Of a stretch of DNA of 64,000 bases, positions 1-9,953 are shown piece after piece. The notes below the pieces were generated by a model, which did no database searches, was not told the origin of the DNA, and saw only the letters and a list, made by a program, of their open reading frames with translations. The stretch's first letter is position 1; every line of letters begins with the position of its first letter. The DNA comes from JAUYQR01 sp050632395. Its GTDB lineage: Bacteria > Pseudomonadota > Alphaproteobacteria > Rhodobacterales > Rhodobacteraceae. The stretch is from the NCBI RefSeq assembly GCF_050632395.1, contig NZ_CP192600.1, forward strand, positions 930,001 through 994,000, given 5' to 3'. The position numbers and the translations under genes were made by a program.

Positions 1-502
1 TCACGCCGAACGTCGCCCGCCCGTGGTTGTCCCGCATCAGCGCCACCAGCTCCAGCCGCGCCGCATTGGTGTTGCCGCCCGCCATCAACGCCCGCGCCGC
101 ATCGCCCGGCTGCCATGTCACGCCCAGATCGGCCAATCGCGCGATCTCGCCCTGGCTCATCGGGATGCCGCCCGCGATCTGGTTCAGGTATTCCCCGAAC
201 GCGATCTGCAGGATCAGTGCCTCCATGTGCCCAAACTTGCCCTCGGCCTTGATCCGCCCAGCCCAGGCCTGCATCTGGCGCAGCGCCTCGACATAGGTCG
301 CCAGCCACGCCATCGCATGTGCGGCCGCCTGATGCTCCTCCATCAGCGCGGGCGAGACCTTGCTCGCAACAGTCACCTCGCCCCGGACGTTTTCACGCGC
401 CGATGCCAGCAGCGCCTCCACCTCGGGCAGCGCGGCGGCGGTCAGGGCCAGAAGGTTGGTCAGGGCGGCGGACTGGGTCATGGTCTGGCCATCATGCGGC
501 AT
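1..502 (-). CDS. Acyl-CoA dehydrogenase, N-terminal part (cut by window edge)
   Basis: Only the first 167 codons are present; the gene runs off the left edge. The start ATG at 502 follows a GGAG Shine-Dalgarno by about 8 bases. The visible protein is helical and contains the stretches HAMAWLATYVEALRQM and FGEYLNQIAGGIPMSQGE. These resemble the N-terminal region of the large (about 570-residue) acyl-CoA dehydrogenases common in Rhodobacteraceae. Such enzymes oxidise acyl-CoA thioesters with FAD and pass electrons to ETF, whose genes lie at about 10-11.6 kb. The family assignment is by recall of this N-terminus; the catalytic domain is outside the window. The 189 bases to the next gene hold no other gene and probably carry divergent promoters. 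Confidence 0.65.
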   Translation of the reverse strand, partial: MPHDGQTMTQSAALTNLLALTAAALPEVEALLASARENVRGEVTVASKVSPALMEEHQAAAHAMAWLATYVEALRQMQAWAGRIKAEGKFGHMEALILQIAFGEYLNQIAGGIPMSQGEIARLADLGVTWQPGDAARALMAGGNTNAARLELVALMRDNHGRATFGV

Positions 503-691
503 CTTTGCGCTCCGGTCATCTACGGGATTCTGCACCTGCAAAGACCTAATGCCTTCGCATCCGCAGAGCAATATCGTTTCGTCATAAATATCGTCCACGC
601 ATTAAAGTGTCGCGGCTGAATTTGCGGCAGCGCCACCTTTCGCCCAGTCCGCGCATCGGTCACAAAGGCCGCACCCAAGACGGATGGCGCG

Positions 692-1462
692 ATGGATGTT
701 CTGATGGATGGCCTTTCGGCCCCCGCCTTTCTGGTGGCGCTGGCGGTGGCCGGGGTCGCGGGCTTTGTGAAGGGCGCGGTCGGCTTTGCGATGCCGATGA
801 TCATGATTTCGGCCTTCTCGTCCTTCCTGCCGCCCGAGGTTGCCTTGGCAGGGCTGATCCTGCCCACACTTTTCACCAACCTGTCGCAGGCCTTCCGGCA
901 GGGTGTTCCCGCCGCAAAGGACACCGCCTTCACCTACCGCCGCTTCCTGATCGGCACGGTGATCTTCATCGCCGTCTCGGCCCCCTTCGCCGCATTGATC
1001 CCGCGCGAGGCGTTCCTTCTGCTCCTCGGCCTGCCGATCACCATCTTTGCGGCGCTGCAACTGGCGGGCTTCAGCCTTGCGATCCGCCTGCATCACCAAA
1101 CCCGCGCGGAATGGTGCCTGGGGGTGATCGGCGGGCTTTACGGCGGGGTATCGGGCATCTGGGGGCCGCCCTTGCTGATCTACCTCCTCTCCACCGGCGC
1201 CACGAAGATCGAGGCGGTCCGCGCGCAGGGCGTTGTGTTCCTGATCGGCGCGGTTGCGCTTCTGGCCGCGCACCTTGGCACAGGGGTAGCGAACGGCCCC
1301 TCGCTTGCCTTCTCGGCGGTGCTGTCGATCCCGGCGCTCATTGGGCTGAAGGTCGGCTACGCGGTGCAGGACAGGCTCGATCAGACCCGCTTTCGCCGCT
1401 GGACCCAAGGGTTGCTGATCGTCACCGGGCTTAACCTCGTGCGTCAGGCGCTGTTCGCCTGA
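692..1462 (+). CDS. TauE/SafE family membrane permease
   Basis: A 256-residue, strongly hydrophobic protein with about eight predicted membrane segments and the pseudo-duplicated architecture of the TauE/SafE (DUF81) family. The N-terminal GFVKGAVGFAMPMIMI stretch is typical of the first family motif, and GLYGGVSGIWGPPLLIYLL is the matching repeat in the second half. Members export or import sulfite, sulfoacetate and other small organic anions; the substrate here cannot be told. The start at 692 has a weak ribosome site, and an in-frame ATG at 704 is possible. It stands alone between divergent and convergent minus-strand genes, so it is probably monocistronic. Confidence 0.85.
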   Translation: MDVLMDGLSAPAFLVALAVAGVAGFVKGAVGFAMPMIMISAFSSFLPPEVALAGLILPTLFTNLSQAFRQGVPAAKDTAFTYRRFLIGTVIFIAVSAPFAALIPREAFLLLLGLPITIFAALQLAGFSLAIRLHHQTRAEWCLGVIGGLYGGVSGIWGPPLLIYLLSTGATKIEAVRAQGVVFLIGAVALLAAHLGTGVANGPSLAFSAVLSIPALIGLKVGYAVQDRLDQTRFRRWTQGLLIVTGLNLVRQALFA

Positions 1463-1531
1463 CCGCATGAATCGACCTGCAGGGTCGGGACATCCCCTGA
1501 AAACCTGCACGCCCGTTGTTTGGTTCCCGTC

Positions 1532-3130
<1,599 letters not shown>

Positions 3131-3495
3131 CCTGCAAGCTCCGATGGTGATCAAATCGCTCAAAAACTTACGCCCGGGCCAATGGGCACCTAAGACAACC
3201 CAAAAGTCGACAAGTTGCTCCCTTGGTTTAACATGATGTTTTCAAATGGGAACAGCCGCCTCTGCGCCCGTTAGCGCAACCATCCCGACGTTAGCGCAAC
3301 CAAGTTTGCCGCATCTTGGGCTGCGTTGCGAAATTGTCGGCAGCGTTGCGAAATTGCTTCGGCTTCGGCGGTTTTTTGTCACGAAACCCCGCGTGCGGCG
3401 GGGGTGATTCGCTTTCCTGTTGAATATTCCTGCCGGACAACGGACAATGGAAAAAAATAATCATAGAGCTGTGGCAGTTAGAGGGATTATCGGAC
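3131..3495. promoter_or_regulatory. Divergent pckA/chvI intergenic region
   Basis: No gene is seen in these 365 bases. They must hold the promoters of pckA (leftward) and the chvI operon (rightward). The main structure is a set of four short repeats at 3269-3356, described separately. A GAGGGA ribosome site at 3481-3486 precedes the chvI ATG by 9 bases. The segment 3430-3480 is AT-rich relative to its surroundings and is the likely chvI promoter, but no convincing -35/-10 pair was identified. Confidence 0.6.
3269..3356. repeat. Symmetric array of four GTTGCG/CGCAAC sites
   Basis: Two copies of CGTTAGCGCAACCA start at 3269 and 3289. Two copies of GCGTTGCGAAATTG start at 3323 and 3343. The hexamer cores are CGCAAC at 3275-3280 and 3295-3300 and its complement GTTGCG at 3325-3330 and 3345-3350. 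Each pair is spaced exactly 20 bp and the four cores are symmetric about position 3312.5. Helically phased, mirror-arranged sites in a divergent promoter region suggest cooperative binding of a dimeric regulator; which protein binds is unknown. Confidence 0.75.
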
Positions 3496-4197
3496 ATGTC
3501 GCGTATCGCCCTTGTGGACGATGACAGGAATATCCTGACGTCGGTGGCAATGACCCTTGAGGCCGAAGGTTTCGAGGTGGAAACCTACAACGACGGTCAG
3601 TCCGCACTTGAAGCGTTCAATCGTCGGATGCCCGACATGGCGGTGCTGGATATCAAGATGCCGCGCATGGACGGGATGGATCTGTTGCAGCGGATGCGGC
3701 AGAAAACCTCGATCCCGGTGATTTTCCTGACGTCGAAGGATGACGAGATCGACGAGGTTCTGGGCCTGCGCATGGGCGCCGACGACTATGTGAAAAAGCC
3801 GTTCTCGCAGCGCCTTCTGGTCGAACGCATCCGCGCGCTGTTGCGCCGGCAAGAAGCGATCTCGACCAGCGAGGTCGGCACCACCGAAGAAACCAAGATG
3901 ATGGAACGCGGTGCCTTGCGGATGGACCCGCTGCGCCACTCCGTAACCTGGAAAGGGATGGAGGTGTCGCTGACCGTCACCGAGTTCCTGCTGTTGCAGG
4001 CCCTTGCACAGCGCCCCGGCTTCGTGAAGTCGCGCGACCAGTTGATGGATGTGGCCTATGACGATCAGGTCTACGTCGACGACCGCACCATCGACAGCCA
4101 CATCAAGCGGCTGCGCAAGAAGATGCGATCGGTTGACGACAACTTTACCGCGATCGAGACGCTTTACGGCATCGGTTACCGCTATAACGAAGAATGA
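3496..4197 (+). CDS. chvI: Response regulator ChvI, OmpR/PhoB type
   Basis: Cytosolic two-component transcription factor of 233 residues. The receiver domain occupies roughly residues 1-120, with acidic residues DDD at 8-10, the phospho-acceptor Asp52 in LDIKMP and the conserved Lys in LTSKDD. A winged-helix Trans_reg_C domain follows (about 140-230), ending in the usual GIGYRYNEE. In alphaproteobacteria ChvI, with ChvG, controls envelope, acid-stress, exopolysaccharide and central-carbon genes. It is the first gene of the operon chvI-chvG-hprK-rapZ-EIIA-HPr; chvG begins 12 bases downstream. The assignment rests on both the sequence and this conserved order. Confidence 0.93.
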   Translation: MSRIALVDDDRNILTSVAMTLEAEGFEVETYNDGQSALEAFNRRMPDMAVLDIKMPRMDGMDLLQRMRQKTSIPVIFLTSKDDEIDEVLGLRMGADDYVKKPFSQRLLVERIRALLRRQEAISTSEVGTTEETKMMERGALRMDPLRHSVTWKGMEVSLTVTEFLLLQALAQRPGFVKSRDQLMDVAYDDQVYVDDRTIDSHIKRLRKKMRSVDDNFTAIETLYGIGYRYNEE

Positions 4198-4209
4198 TGA
4201 CCTGAAACC

Positions 4210-5904
4210 ATGACGGCGGCACCTCGGATTGCGATGGAGGAATATCGACCGAAACGATCCGGCGATGTGTTGTTGGGGGAAGACTGGGTCTCTCCCGACG
4301 CCACAGTCGAACGCCTGAAGGACGGCCGCGGTCGCGGCGCGATTGCGCAACTGAACCGTTCGCCTCTGGCGCGCAAGATCATCGTGTTCAACCTCATGGC
4401 GCTGGTCATGATGGTGGTCGGCGTCCTCTTCATGAACCCGTTCCGTGACAGCCTGGTGCTGCAACGCGAACAGGGCATGATCCGGCAGGCCGAACTGGTG
4501 GCGGCGGTCTATCAGGCGCAGCTTGGCGCGGGGGCCGCGTCGGTCGATTTCCGCGCCTCGCTGGAACAGTTCCGCGTCGATCCGTCGTCCGAGTTGTTCG
4601 TGTTCGATCCCAGCGCGCGGCTTCTTGGCTCCAAGGTCGGGCAGGGTACCGAGACGATCGTCACCGATCCGGGCCGCCCCACCTTCATCACCGATTTCCT
4701 CGATGGCGCATGGAGCGGGGTCACCGCGATCCTGCGGCAGGGCAATTCGGTGCAGACCGAAACCGTCGATGCCGCCGTGGTGGCCGCAGCCCTCGTGCCC
4801 GTGGCCACCTCCGGCAACACCACCGTGCGCACCGTGACCGACCCCGAAGGCAACGCGATCTTCGCTGCCGCCGCGCCCATCTCGCTTGGCGGCGAGGTGA
4901 TCGGCGTGGTCGCGATCACCTCAAGCTCGAACGAGATCGACCGTCTGGTCCGCTACGAGCGCGAACAGATCCTGCAAATCTTCCTCCTCGCGCTGATCGT
5001 CTCGATCGGCCTCAGCCTTATGCTCGCCTCCACCATCTCCAACCCCCTCTCGGACCTCGCCGCCGCCGCCGAGATCGGGCGCAACCGCGATGCCCGCCGC
5101 GTCGCCCCCAGCCGCGTCCGCATCCCCGACCTTGCCGCTCGCCCCGACGAAATCGGTCGCCTGTCGGTCGCGATGCGCGGCATGGTGACGGCGCTTTACG
5201 ACCGGATCGACGCCAACGAACAATTCGCAGCCGACGTCGCGCACGAAATCAAGAACCCGCTCGCGTCCTTGCGTTCCGCCGTAGGCTCGCTGCGCTTCGT
5301 GAAGAAAGAGGCGCAGCGCGAAACCCTGCTCGACGTGATCGACCATGACGTCCGCCGCCTCGACCGTCTGGTCAGCGACATCTCCAACGCCTCCCGTCTC
5401 GACAGCGAACTGGTGAAGGAAGAGGAGGAGGAGTTCAACCTTATCAAGACCCTCACCAACCTCTGCCAATACCTGTCGCAGCAGGCCGGTGAAAAGGGTG
5501 TCGATTTCATCATCGATCTTCCCTCCGAACCGATCAACACCCACGGCCTCGAGGCGCGTCTGGCGCAGGTGTTCGTCAACCTCGTGACCAACGCGATCTC
5601 TTTCTGCGAAGACGGCGACGCCGTCCGCGTCTGGGCGCGCCGGCGCGAAAACAGGGTGCTGGTGGTGGTCGAGGATACCGGCCCCGGCATTCCCGAAGAG
5701 GCGCTGACCAAGATCTTCAAGCGATTCTACTCCGAACGCCCCAAGGGCGATTTTGGCAACCACTCCGGCCTCGGCCTTGCGATCTCGAAGCAGATCATCG
5801 AAGCGCATGGCGGCGTGATCTGGGCCGAAAACATCCGCCCCACCGCCGCCGACCCCAACTCTCCGCCCTTGGGTGCGCGCTTCGTCATCGGCCTGCCGGT
5901 GTGA
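4210..5904 (+). CDS. chvG: Sensor histidine kinase ChvG
   Basis: Inner-membrane sensor kinase of 564 residues, partner of ChvI. A cytosolic N-terminal tail of about 55 residues precedes membrane segment 1 (about 57-77). A periplasmic sensor region of about 175 residues follows, then membrane segment 2 (about 254-276), a HAMP linker, a HisKA domain with phospho-His345 in VAHEIKNP, and an HATPase domain with N-box VNLVTNAISF, G1 DTGPGIP and G2 GLGLAIS. The size and order match ChvG/ExoS of alphaproteobacteria. The periplasmic part is where ExoR-like inhibition occurs in rhizobia; no exoR is in the window. The stop overlaps the hprK GTG start (GTGA), so translation is probably coupled. Confidence 0.93.
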   Translation: MTAAPRIAMEEYRPKRSGDVLLGEDWVSPDATVERLKDGRGRGAIAQLNRSPLARKIIVFNLMALVMMVVGVLFMNPFRDSLVLQREQGMIRQAELVAAVYQAQLGAGAASVDFRASLEQFRVDPSSELFVFDPSARLLGSKVGQGTETIVTDPGRPTFITDFLDGAWSGVTAILRQGNSVQTETVDAAVVAAALVPVATSGNTTVRTVTDPEGNAIFAAAAPISLGGEVIGVVAITSSSNEIDRLVRYEREQILQIFLLALIVSIGLSLMLASTISNPLSDLAAAAEIGRNRDARRVAPSRVRIPDLAARPDEIGRLSVAMRGMVTALYDRIDANEQFAADVAHEIKNPLASLRSAVGSLRFVKKEAQRETLLDVIDHDVRRLDRLVSDISNASRLDSELVKEEEEEFNLIKTLTNLCQYLSQQAGEKGVDFIIDLPSEPINTHGLEARLAQVFVNLVTNAISFCEDGDAVRVWARRRENRVLVVVEDTGPGIPEEALTKIFKRFYSERPKGDFGNHSGLGLAISKQIIEAHGGVIWAENIRPTAADPNSPPLGARFVIGLPV

Positions 5905-6332
5905 CCGATGCGGGCGACCGGACGGTGCTTCACGCCAGTACAGTCGCGCTGAATGGGCGTGGTCTCCTGATCCTGGGGCCATCCGGCGCGGGCAAATCGT
6001 CGCTCGCGCTGCGGCTTCTCTCGCTTGGTGCCCGCCTCGTCGCCGATGACCGCACCGAACTTGCCCGCGAAGGCGGGACCCTCGTTGCCCGCTGCCCGCC
6101 ACCCCTGCGCGGCCTGATCGAGGCGCGCGGCATTGGTCTGCTGCGCACCGATCCCGCCCCCACCGCCGACATTGCCCTTGTTGCCGACCTCGGGCAGACC
6201 GAAACCGACCGCCTGCCACCTGATCGCCGCATCACGATCCTCAGCGTGTCGCTTCCCCTTGTCCTTGCGTCGGCCCATGCCCATTTTCCCGATGCAGTAA
6301 TGCTTTACCTTCGTCATGGCCGCCATGCCTGA
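5901..6332 (+). CDS. hprK: HPr kinase/phosphorylase, C-terminal domain form
   Basis: A 143-residue protein containing only the kinase domain; the N-terminal domain of the roughly 310-residue Firmicute HprK is absent, as is usual in alphaproteobacteria. The Walker A motif is GPSGAGKSS at about residues 24-32, followed by LVADDRTEL and the RGLIEARGIGLL segment (HprK signature region). It should phosphorylate HPr on Ser46, and such a serine is present in the HPr encoded at 7662. It starts with GTG overlapping the chvG stop. Its place between chvG and rapZ suggests it passes metabolic state to HPr rather than controlling sugar import, since no PTS permease is nearby. Confidence 0.9.
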   Translation: MTDAGDRTVLHASTVALNGRGLLILGPSGAGKSSLALRLLSLGARLVADDRTELAREGGTLVARCPPPLRGLIEARGIGLLRTDPAPTADIALVADLGQTETDRLPPDRRITILSVSLPLVLASAHAHFPDAVMLYLRHGRHA

Positions 6333-6353
6333 CGCCAGACCCGAGTTGCCCCG

Positions 6354-7268
6354 ATGACGGCTGATCCCAGCCCTGACCACCGGCTCGTGCTGATCACCGG
6401 CCCTTCGGGCGCCGGGCGGTCGACGGCCATCCATGTGCTCGAAGACCTCGGTTACGAAGGCATCGACAACATCCCCCTGACGCTGGTGCCGCGTCTGCTG
6501 GAAGGCCCGCCACTTGGCCGCCCGATGGCGCTGGGCCTTGATGTCCGCAACCGCGATTTCAACGCCACCGCGCTCATTGAACTGATCGACACGCTGACCC
6601 GAGACCCGCGCGTAGCGCTGGAAGTGCTGTATCTTGACTGCGCGGCGGGCGAACTGATCCGCCGGTTTTCCGAAACCCGCCGGCGCCACCCGCTTGCCCC
6701 CGCCGAAACCCCCGCCTTGGGCATCGAACGCGAGATTGATCTTCTGGCCCCGATCCGCGTCCGCGCCGATCACCTGATCGACACCACCGATCTTTCGCCG
6801 CATGATCTCAAGGCCGACATCGCCCGCTGGTTCGATGCCGGCACCTCGGGCCGTCTGGCGGTTTCGGTGCAATCGTTCAGCTACAAGCGCGGCGTGCCAC
6901 GCGGCGTCGACATGATCTTCGATTGCCGGTTCCTCACGAATCCCCACTGGTCGCCCGCGCTGCGCCCGCTTGATGGCCGTGATCCGGCGGTGGAAAGCTA
7001 CGTCCGCTCCGACCCGCGCTTTGCCGAGTTCTACCGCAGGGTGACGGAAATGATCCTGTTTCTGCTTCCGGCCCATCAGGAAGAGGGCAAGGCCCACCTT
7101 TCCATCGGTTTTGGCTGTACCGGAGGGCAACACAGGTCGGTCGCCGTAGCGGAACTTGTCGGCAATGCGCTTGCGGAAGCCGGCTGGCCGGTGTCAAAAC
7201 GTCACCGGGAACTTGAACGCAGGGCGGCTTCCGGCCAGCCCGACGCATTGAAGGTGGCAGACGCTTGA
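6354..7268 (+). CDS. rapZ: RNase adapter RapZ / YvcJ-family nucleotide-binding protein
   Basis: A 304-residue RapZ/YvcJ-family P-loop protein. Walker A is GPSGAGRST at residues 16-24, then the family DVRNRDF motif. The C-terminal domain carries GFGCTGGQHRSV near residue 260, the metabolite/RNA-binding signature. In Escherichia coli RapZ binds glucosamine-6-phosphate and delivers the sRNA GlmZ to RNase E; in alphaproteobacteria the role is not established. It lies in the PTS-Ntr cluster, as RapZ does in gammaproteobacteria. Its last codons overlap the TTG start of the EIIA gene (TTGA). The ribosome site before its ATG is weak. Confidence 0.92.
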   Translation: MTADPSPDHRLVLITGPSGAGRSTAIHVLEDLGYEGIDNIPLTLVPRLLEGPPLGRPMALGLDVRNRDFNATALIELIDTLTRDPRVALEVLYLDCAAGELIRRFSETRRRHPLAPAETPALGIEREIDLLAPIRVRADHLIDTTDLSPHDLKADIARWFDAGTSGRLAVSVQSFSYKRGVPRGVDMIFDCRFLTNPHWSPALRPLDGRDPAVESYVRSDPRFAEFYRRVTEMILFLLPAHQEEGKAHLSIGFGCTGGQHRSVAVAELVGNALAEAGWPVSKRHRELERRAASGQPDALKVADA

Positions 7269-7660
7269 TCGGTATCGTGATCGTCGCTCATGGCGGGCTA
7301 GCGCGAGAGTATCTCTTGGCGGTGGAGCATGTCGTGGGCAAGCAGGCTGGCGTCCGTGCCATAGCCATCGAAGACGACCACGACCGCAATGCAAAGCAGA
7401 TGGAAATCTGCGATGCTGCCGACGCCGTCGACACCGGGCAGGGCGTGGTGCTGGTGACCGACATGTTCGGCGGCTCGCCCTCGAACCTGTCGCTGCCGGC
7501 CTGTGCCACCTCGGGGCGGCGAATCCTCTATGGCGCGAATCTGCCAATGCTGATCAAACTGGCCAAATCGCGTGATCTTTCCGTGCCGGACGCGGTCGCC
7601 GCGGCACTGGATGCGGGGCGCAAATACATCAACTCCCTCGATCTGGGTGGAGGAGCCTGA
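7265..7660 (+). CDS. PTS EIIA component, mannose (EIIA-Man) type
   Basis: A 131-residue single-domain EIIA of the mannose family. The phospho-acceptor is His9 in VIVAHGGLA, and the DMFGGSPSNLS segment is the family's conserved active-site loop. It accepts phosphate from HPr. With no EIIB/C/D genes nearby it is likely a regulatory output module of the alphaproteobacterial PTS. It starts with TTG, overlapping the rapZ stop by four bases, so it depends on translational coupling. HPr follows one base after its stop. Confidence 0.92.
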   Translation: MIGIVIVAHGGLAREYLLAVEHVVGKQAGVRAIAIEDDHDRNAKQMEICDAADAVDTGQGVVLVTDMFGGSPSNLSLPACATSGRRILYGANLPMLIKLAKSRDLSVPDAVAAALDAGRKYINSLDLGGGA

Positions 7661-7661
7661 C

Positions 7662-7931
7662 ATGACCACCCGGACCTTCAGCATCGTCAACGAAAAGGGC
7701 CTGCACGCCCGTGCCAGCGCCAAATTCGTCGAAGTGGTCGAAGCGCATGACGCCAGCGCCGAAGTCACAAAGGACGGGCTCGTCGTGTCCGGCGACAGCA
7801 TCATGGGGCTTTTGATGCTGGCCGCCTCGCGCGGCAGCTCGATCGAGGTGCGCACTTCAGGCACCGAGGCGGGGAAGCTTGCCGATGCGCTGGAAGCGCT
7901 GGTTGCGAGCCGCTTCGGTGAGGAGTATTGA
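7662..7931 (+). CDS. ptsH: Phosphocarrier protein HPr
   Basis: An 89-residue cytosolic phosphocarrier. The EI-dependent phosphorylation site is His15 in KGLHARAS, and Ser46 in GDSIMGL is the HprK target. The true start is the ATG at 7662, preceded by GGAGGAG-like sequence inside the end of the EIIA gene; longer upstream extensions have no homology. It receives phosphate from enzyme I (not in this window) and passes it to EIIA-Man encoded just upstream. The stop codon overlaps the TTG start of the next gene. Confidence 0.95.
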   Translation: MTTRTFSIVNEKGLHARASAKFVEVVEAHDASAEVTKDGLVVSGDSIMGLLMLAASRGSSIEVRTSGTEAGKLADALEALVASRFGEEY

Positions 7932-8872
7932 AGCACGCTGATGATGAAGGCAGTCGCTTCGTGACGAACCAGTCGGAGATCGGACAGGCGGGGAAACCGC
8001 TTCACAAGACCGCCGGTGCAGCCAAGGCCGACAAACCCTATGACATGCGCCGGCTCAGCTATGCCGGAACCTTCCCGAACCCGTTCAAGGCAGGCACGAT
8101 CCGCACCATCGAATGGCTGACTGCCAAGATACAGCTACTGCGCCTGATCCGCAGCTTCGAGAAATCGGGCGCCCCGTTCGGCGCGCCGTTCTGGCCCAAG
8201 GCGATCCGCCACATGGGTATCCGAATCGACACCCCGCCCGAAGAAATCGCCCGCATCCCGCCCACCGGCCCGGTTGTCGTGGTGGCCAATCACCCCTCGG
8301 GCCTCGTCGACGGCATGGTGATGGCCGAAATGATCAACCGCGTCCGGTCGGATTTCAAGATTCTCACCCGCTCGCTTCTGACCGGCATCCCCGAGGTCGA
8401 GGAGTTCATGATCCCCGTGCCCTTCCCGCACGAGGACAACGCCCGCGAACTGGGCCTGCAAATGCGGGACGAGACGATGAAGCACCTCAAGGCCGGGGGC
8501 GTGATCATCCTCTTTCCTGCCGGCAAGGTCGCGATGTCCGAAGGCTGGTGGGGGCCGGCGGTGGAAGCCGAGTGGAACGTCTTTACCCACAAGATTGTCC
8601 GGTCATCCGGCGCGACGATCCTGCCGATCTACTTCCCCGGCCAGAACTCCCGCGCCTTCCTGATCGCCAACAAGCTGTCGGATACGGTGCGTCAGGGCCT
8701 GCTGCTCTATGAAATCAAACGCAGTCTCTTCAAACCGCAGCGTCCCCACATCGGCCACCCGATCCCGGCCGAAGAACTGAAGAAATGGGAAGGCAACCCG
8801 CGCGGTTTCCTCGCATGGCTTCGCGAGCATACCTTGGCGCTCGGGCAGCGCGACGCGCAGGACAAACCTTAA
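7928..8872 (+). CDS. Lysophospholipid (PlsC-like) acyltransferase
   Basis: A 314-residue acyltransferase of the hemolysin-like/OlsA-type PlsC group. The catalytic block is NHPSGLVDG (His-x5-Asp), followed by a second block around IPVPFPHEDN and a third, LFPAGKVAMS. The group transfers acyl chains to lysophospholipid-like acceptors at the cytoplasmic membrane. The TTG at 7928 overlaps the HPr stop with AGGAG only 2 bases before it; the in-frame GTG at 7961 with GAAGG upstream is an alternative start. About 45 N-terminal residues are poorly conserved-looking and Lys-rich. Membership of the ChvGI/PTS operon links membrane-lipid remodelling to envelope stress by inference. Confidence 0.8.
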   Translation: MKHADDEGSRFVTNQSEIGQAGKPLHKTAGAAKADKPYDMRRLSYAGTFPNPFKAGTIRTIEWLTAKIQLLRLIRSFEKSGAPFGAPFWPKAIRHMGIRIDTPPEEIARIPPTGPVVVVANHPSGLVDGMVMAEMINRVRSDFKILTRSLLTGIPEVEEFMIPVPFPHEDNARELGLQMRDETMKHLKAGGVIILFPAGKVAMSEGWWGPAVEAEWNVFTHKIVRSSGATILPIYFPGQNSRAFLIANKLSDTVRQGLLLYEIKRSLFKPQRPHIGHPIPAEELKKWEGNPRGFLAWLREHTLALGQRDAQDKP

Positions 8873-8905
8873 CGCCGCCCTAACGGTCGGCGTTAGTTTA
8901 TGTTT
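8870..8905 (+). terminator. Rho-independent terminator of the chvI operon
   Basis: The stem is TAACGCCG (8870-8877) with CGGCGTTA (8888-8895) around a 10-base loop. The T-rich run TTTATGTTTTT follows. The hairpin begins in the acyltransferase stop codon. It separates the plus-strand operon from the convergent hbd gene. Confidence 0.7.
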
Positions 8906-8943
8906 TTAAACGATTTCGTCAGGCGTCCCGCGGTGGGACAGCC

Positions 8944-9819
8944 TCACCGCGTCGGCACCGGCACGTCGCCCCGGTAGTCATAAAACCCCCGCTGCGTCTT
9001 GCGCCCCAGCCACCCGGCCTCGACATACTTCGTCAGCAACGGGCAGGGCCGATACTTCGTATCCGCCAGCCCCTCGTGCAGCACGTTCATAATCGACAGG
9101 CAGGTATCCAGTCCGATGAAATCCGCCAGCTCCAGCGGCCCCATCGGGTGGTTGGCCCCCAGCTTCAAGGACTCGTCGATCGACTTCACCGACCCCACGC
9201 CCTCATACAGCGTGTAGACCGCCTCGTTGATCATCGGCATCAGGATGCGGTTGACGATGAAGGCGGGAAAATCCTCGGAACTCGACGCGGTCTTGCCCAG
9301 CTTGCGCACCACCTCGTGAAGGCTTTCCCAGGTCTCCTGATCCGTCGCGATCCCCCGGATCAGCTCGACCAGTTGCATCACCGGCACCGGGTTCATGAAG
9401 TGGAAGCCCATGAACTTCTCCGGCCGGTCGGTGCGGCTGGCCAGCCGGGTGATGGAAATCGACGAGGTGTTCGAGGTCAGGATTGTCGTCGGCTTCAGGT
9501 GCGGCAGCAGGTCCTCGAAGATCGCCTGCTTTACCGTTTCCCGCTCCGTCGCCGCCTCGATGATCAGGTCGCACTGGCCCAGATCGGCCAGTTTCAGCGT
9601 GGTCTTGATCCGCTCCATCGCCGCGCGCTTGTCGGCGGGCAGCACCTTGCCCCGCGTCACCTGCCGCTCGATGTTGCGGTCGATGGTGGCGATGGCCTTC
9701 GCAAGGCTGTCCTCGGAAATGTCAGTCATCAGAACGTCAAAGCCCGCCAGCGCAAAGACATGGGCAATGCCGTTGCCCATCTGCCCAGCGCCGACCACGC
9801 CCACCTGCCTGATTTCCAT
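8944..9819 (-). CDS. 3-hydroxybutyryl-CoA dehydrogenase
   Basis: NAD-dependent L-3-hydroxyacyl-CoA dehydrogenase, 291 residues, the size of the stand-alone short-chain enzyme (Hbd/PaaH). The Rossmann motif GAGQMGNGIA is at residues 10-19. The catalytic His lies in GFHFMNPVPVM and the partner Glu in the following VELIRG segment; NHPMGPLELADFIGLD starts the C-terminal dimerisation domain. It interconverts acetoacetyl-CoA and 3-hydroxybutyryl-CoA in fatty-acid or butanoate/PHB metabolism. It lies downstream of etfA, but a strong hairpin at 9905-9928 lies between, so it probably also has its own promoter in 9820-9904. Confidence 0.92.
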   Translation of the reverse strand: MEIRQVGVVGAGQMGNGIAHVFALAGFDVLMTDISEDSLAKAIATIDRNIERQVTRGKVLPADKRAAMERIKTTLKLADLGQCDLIIEAATERETVKQAIFEDLLPHLKPTTILTSNTSSISITRLASRTDRPEKFMGFHFMNPVPVMQLVELIRGIATDQETWESLHEVVRKLGKTASSSEDFPAFIVNRILMPMINEAVYTLYEGVGSVKSIDESLKLGANHPMGPLELADFIGLDTCLSIMNVLHEGLADTKYRPCPLLTKYVEAGWLGRKTQRGFYDYRGDVPVPTR

Positions 9820-9904
9820 CGCGAGACGCCTCCTTGATCCTTACTGCTTATGCCGCAAGGCCGTGGCCCGGCGCAAGGACGGGCAAATCCTTCCGGCAAT
9901 GCGA

Positions 9905-9928
9905 AAGGGGCCGCAACAGCGGCCCCTT
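9905..9928 (-). terminator. Hairpin terminator after etfA
   Basis: A perfect 10-bp stem, AAGGGGCCGC (9905-9914) with GCGGCCCCTT (9919-9928), around a 4-base loop. Reading leftward after the etfA stop, it ends in a short T run. It likely attenuates etfBA transcription before hbd. Confidence 0.7.
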
Positions 9929-9953
9929 CTCAAACGTGCAGCCAATCAGCCGA

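Noticed and set aside
8881..8895. Repeated TAACG words as a tandem repeat or attachment site
   Set aside because: They are explained as the two arms and loop of the terminator hairpin.
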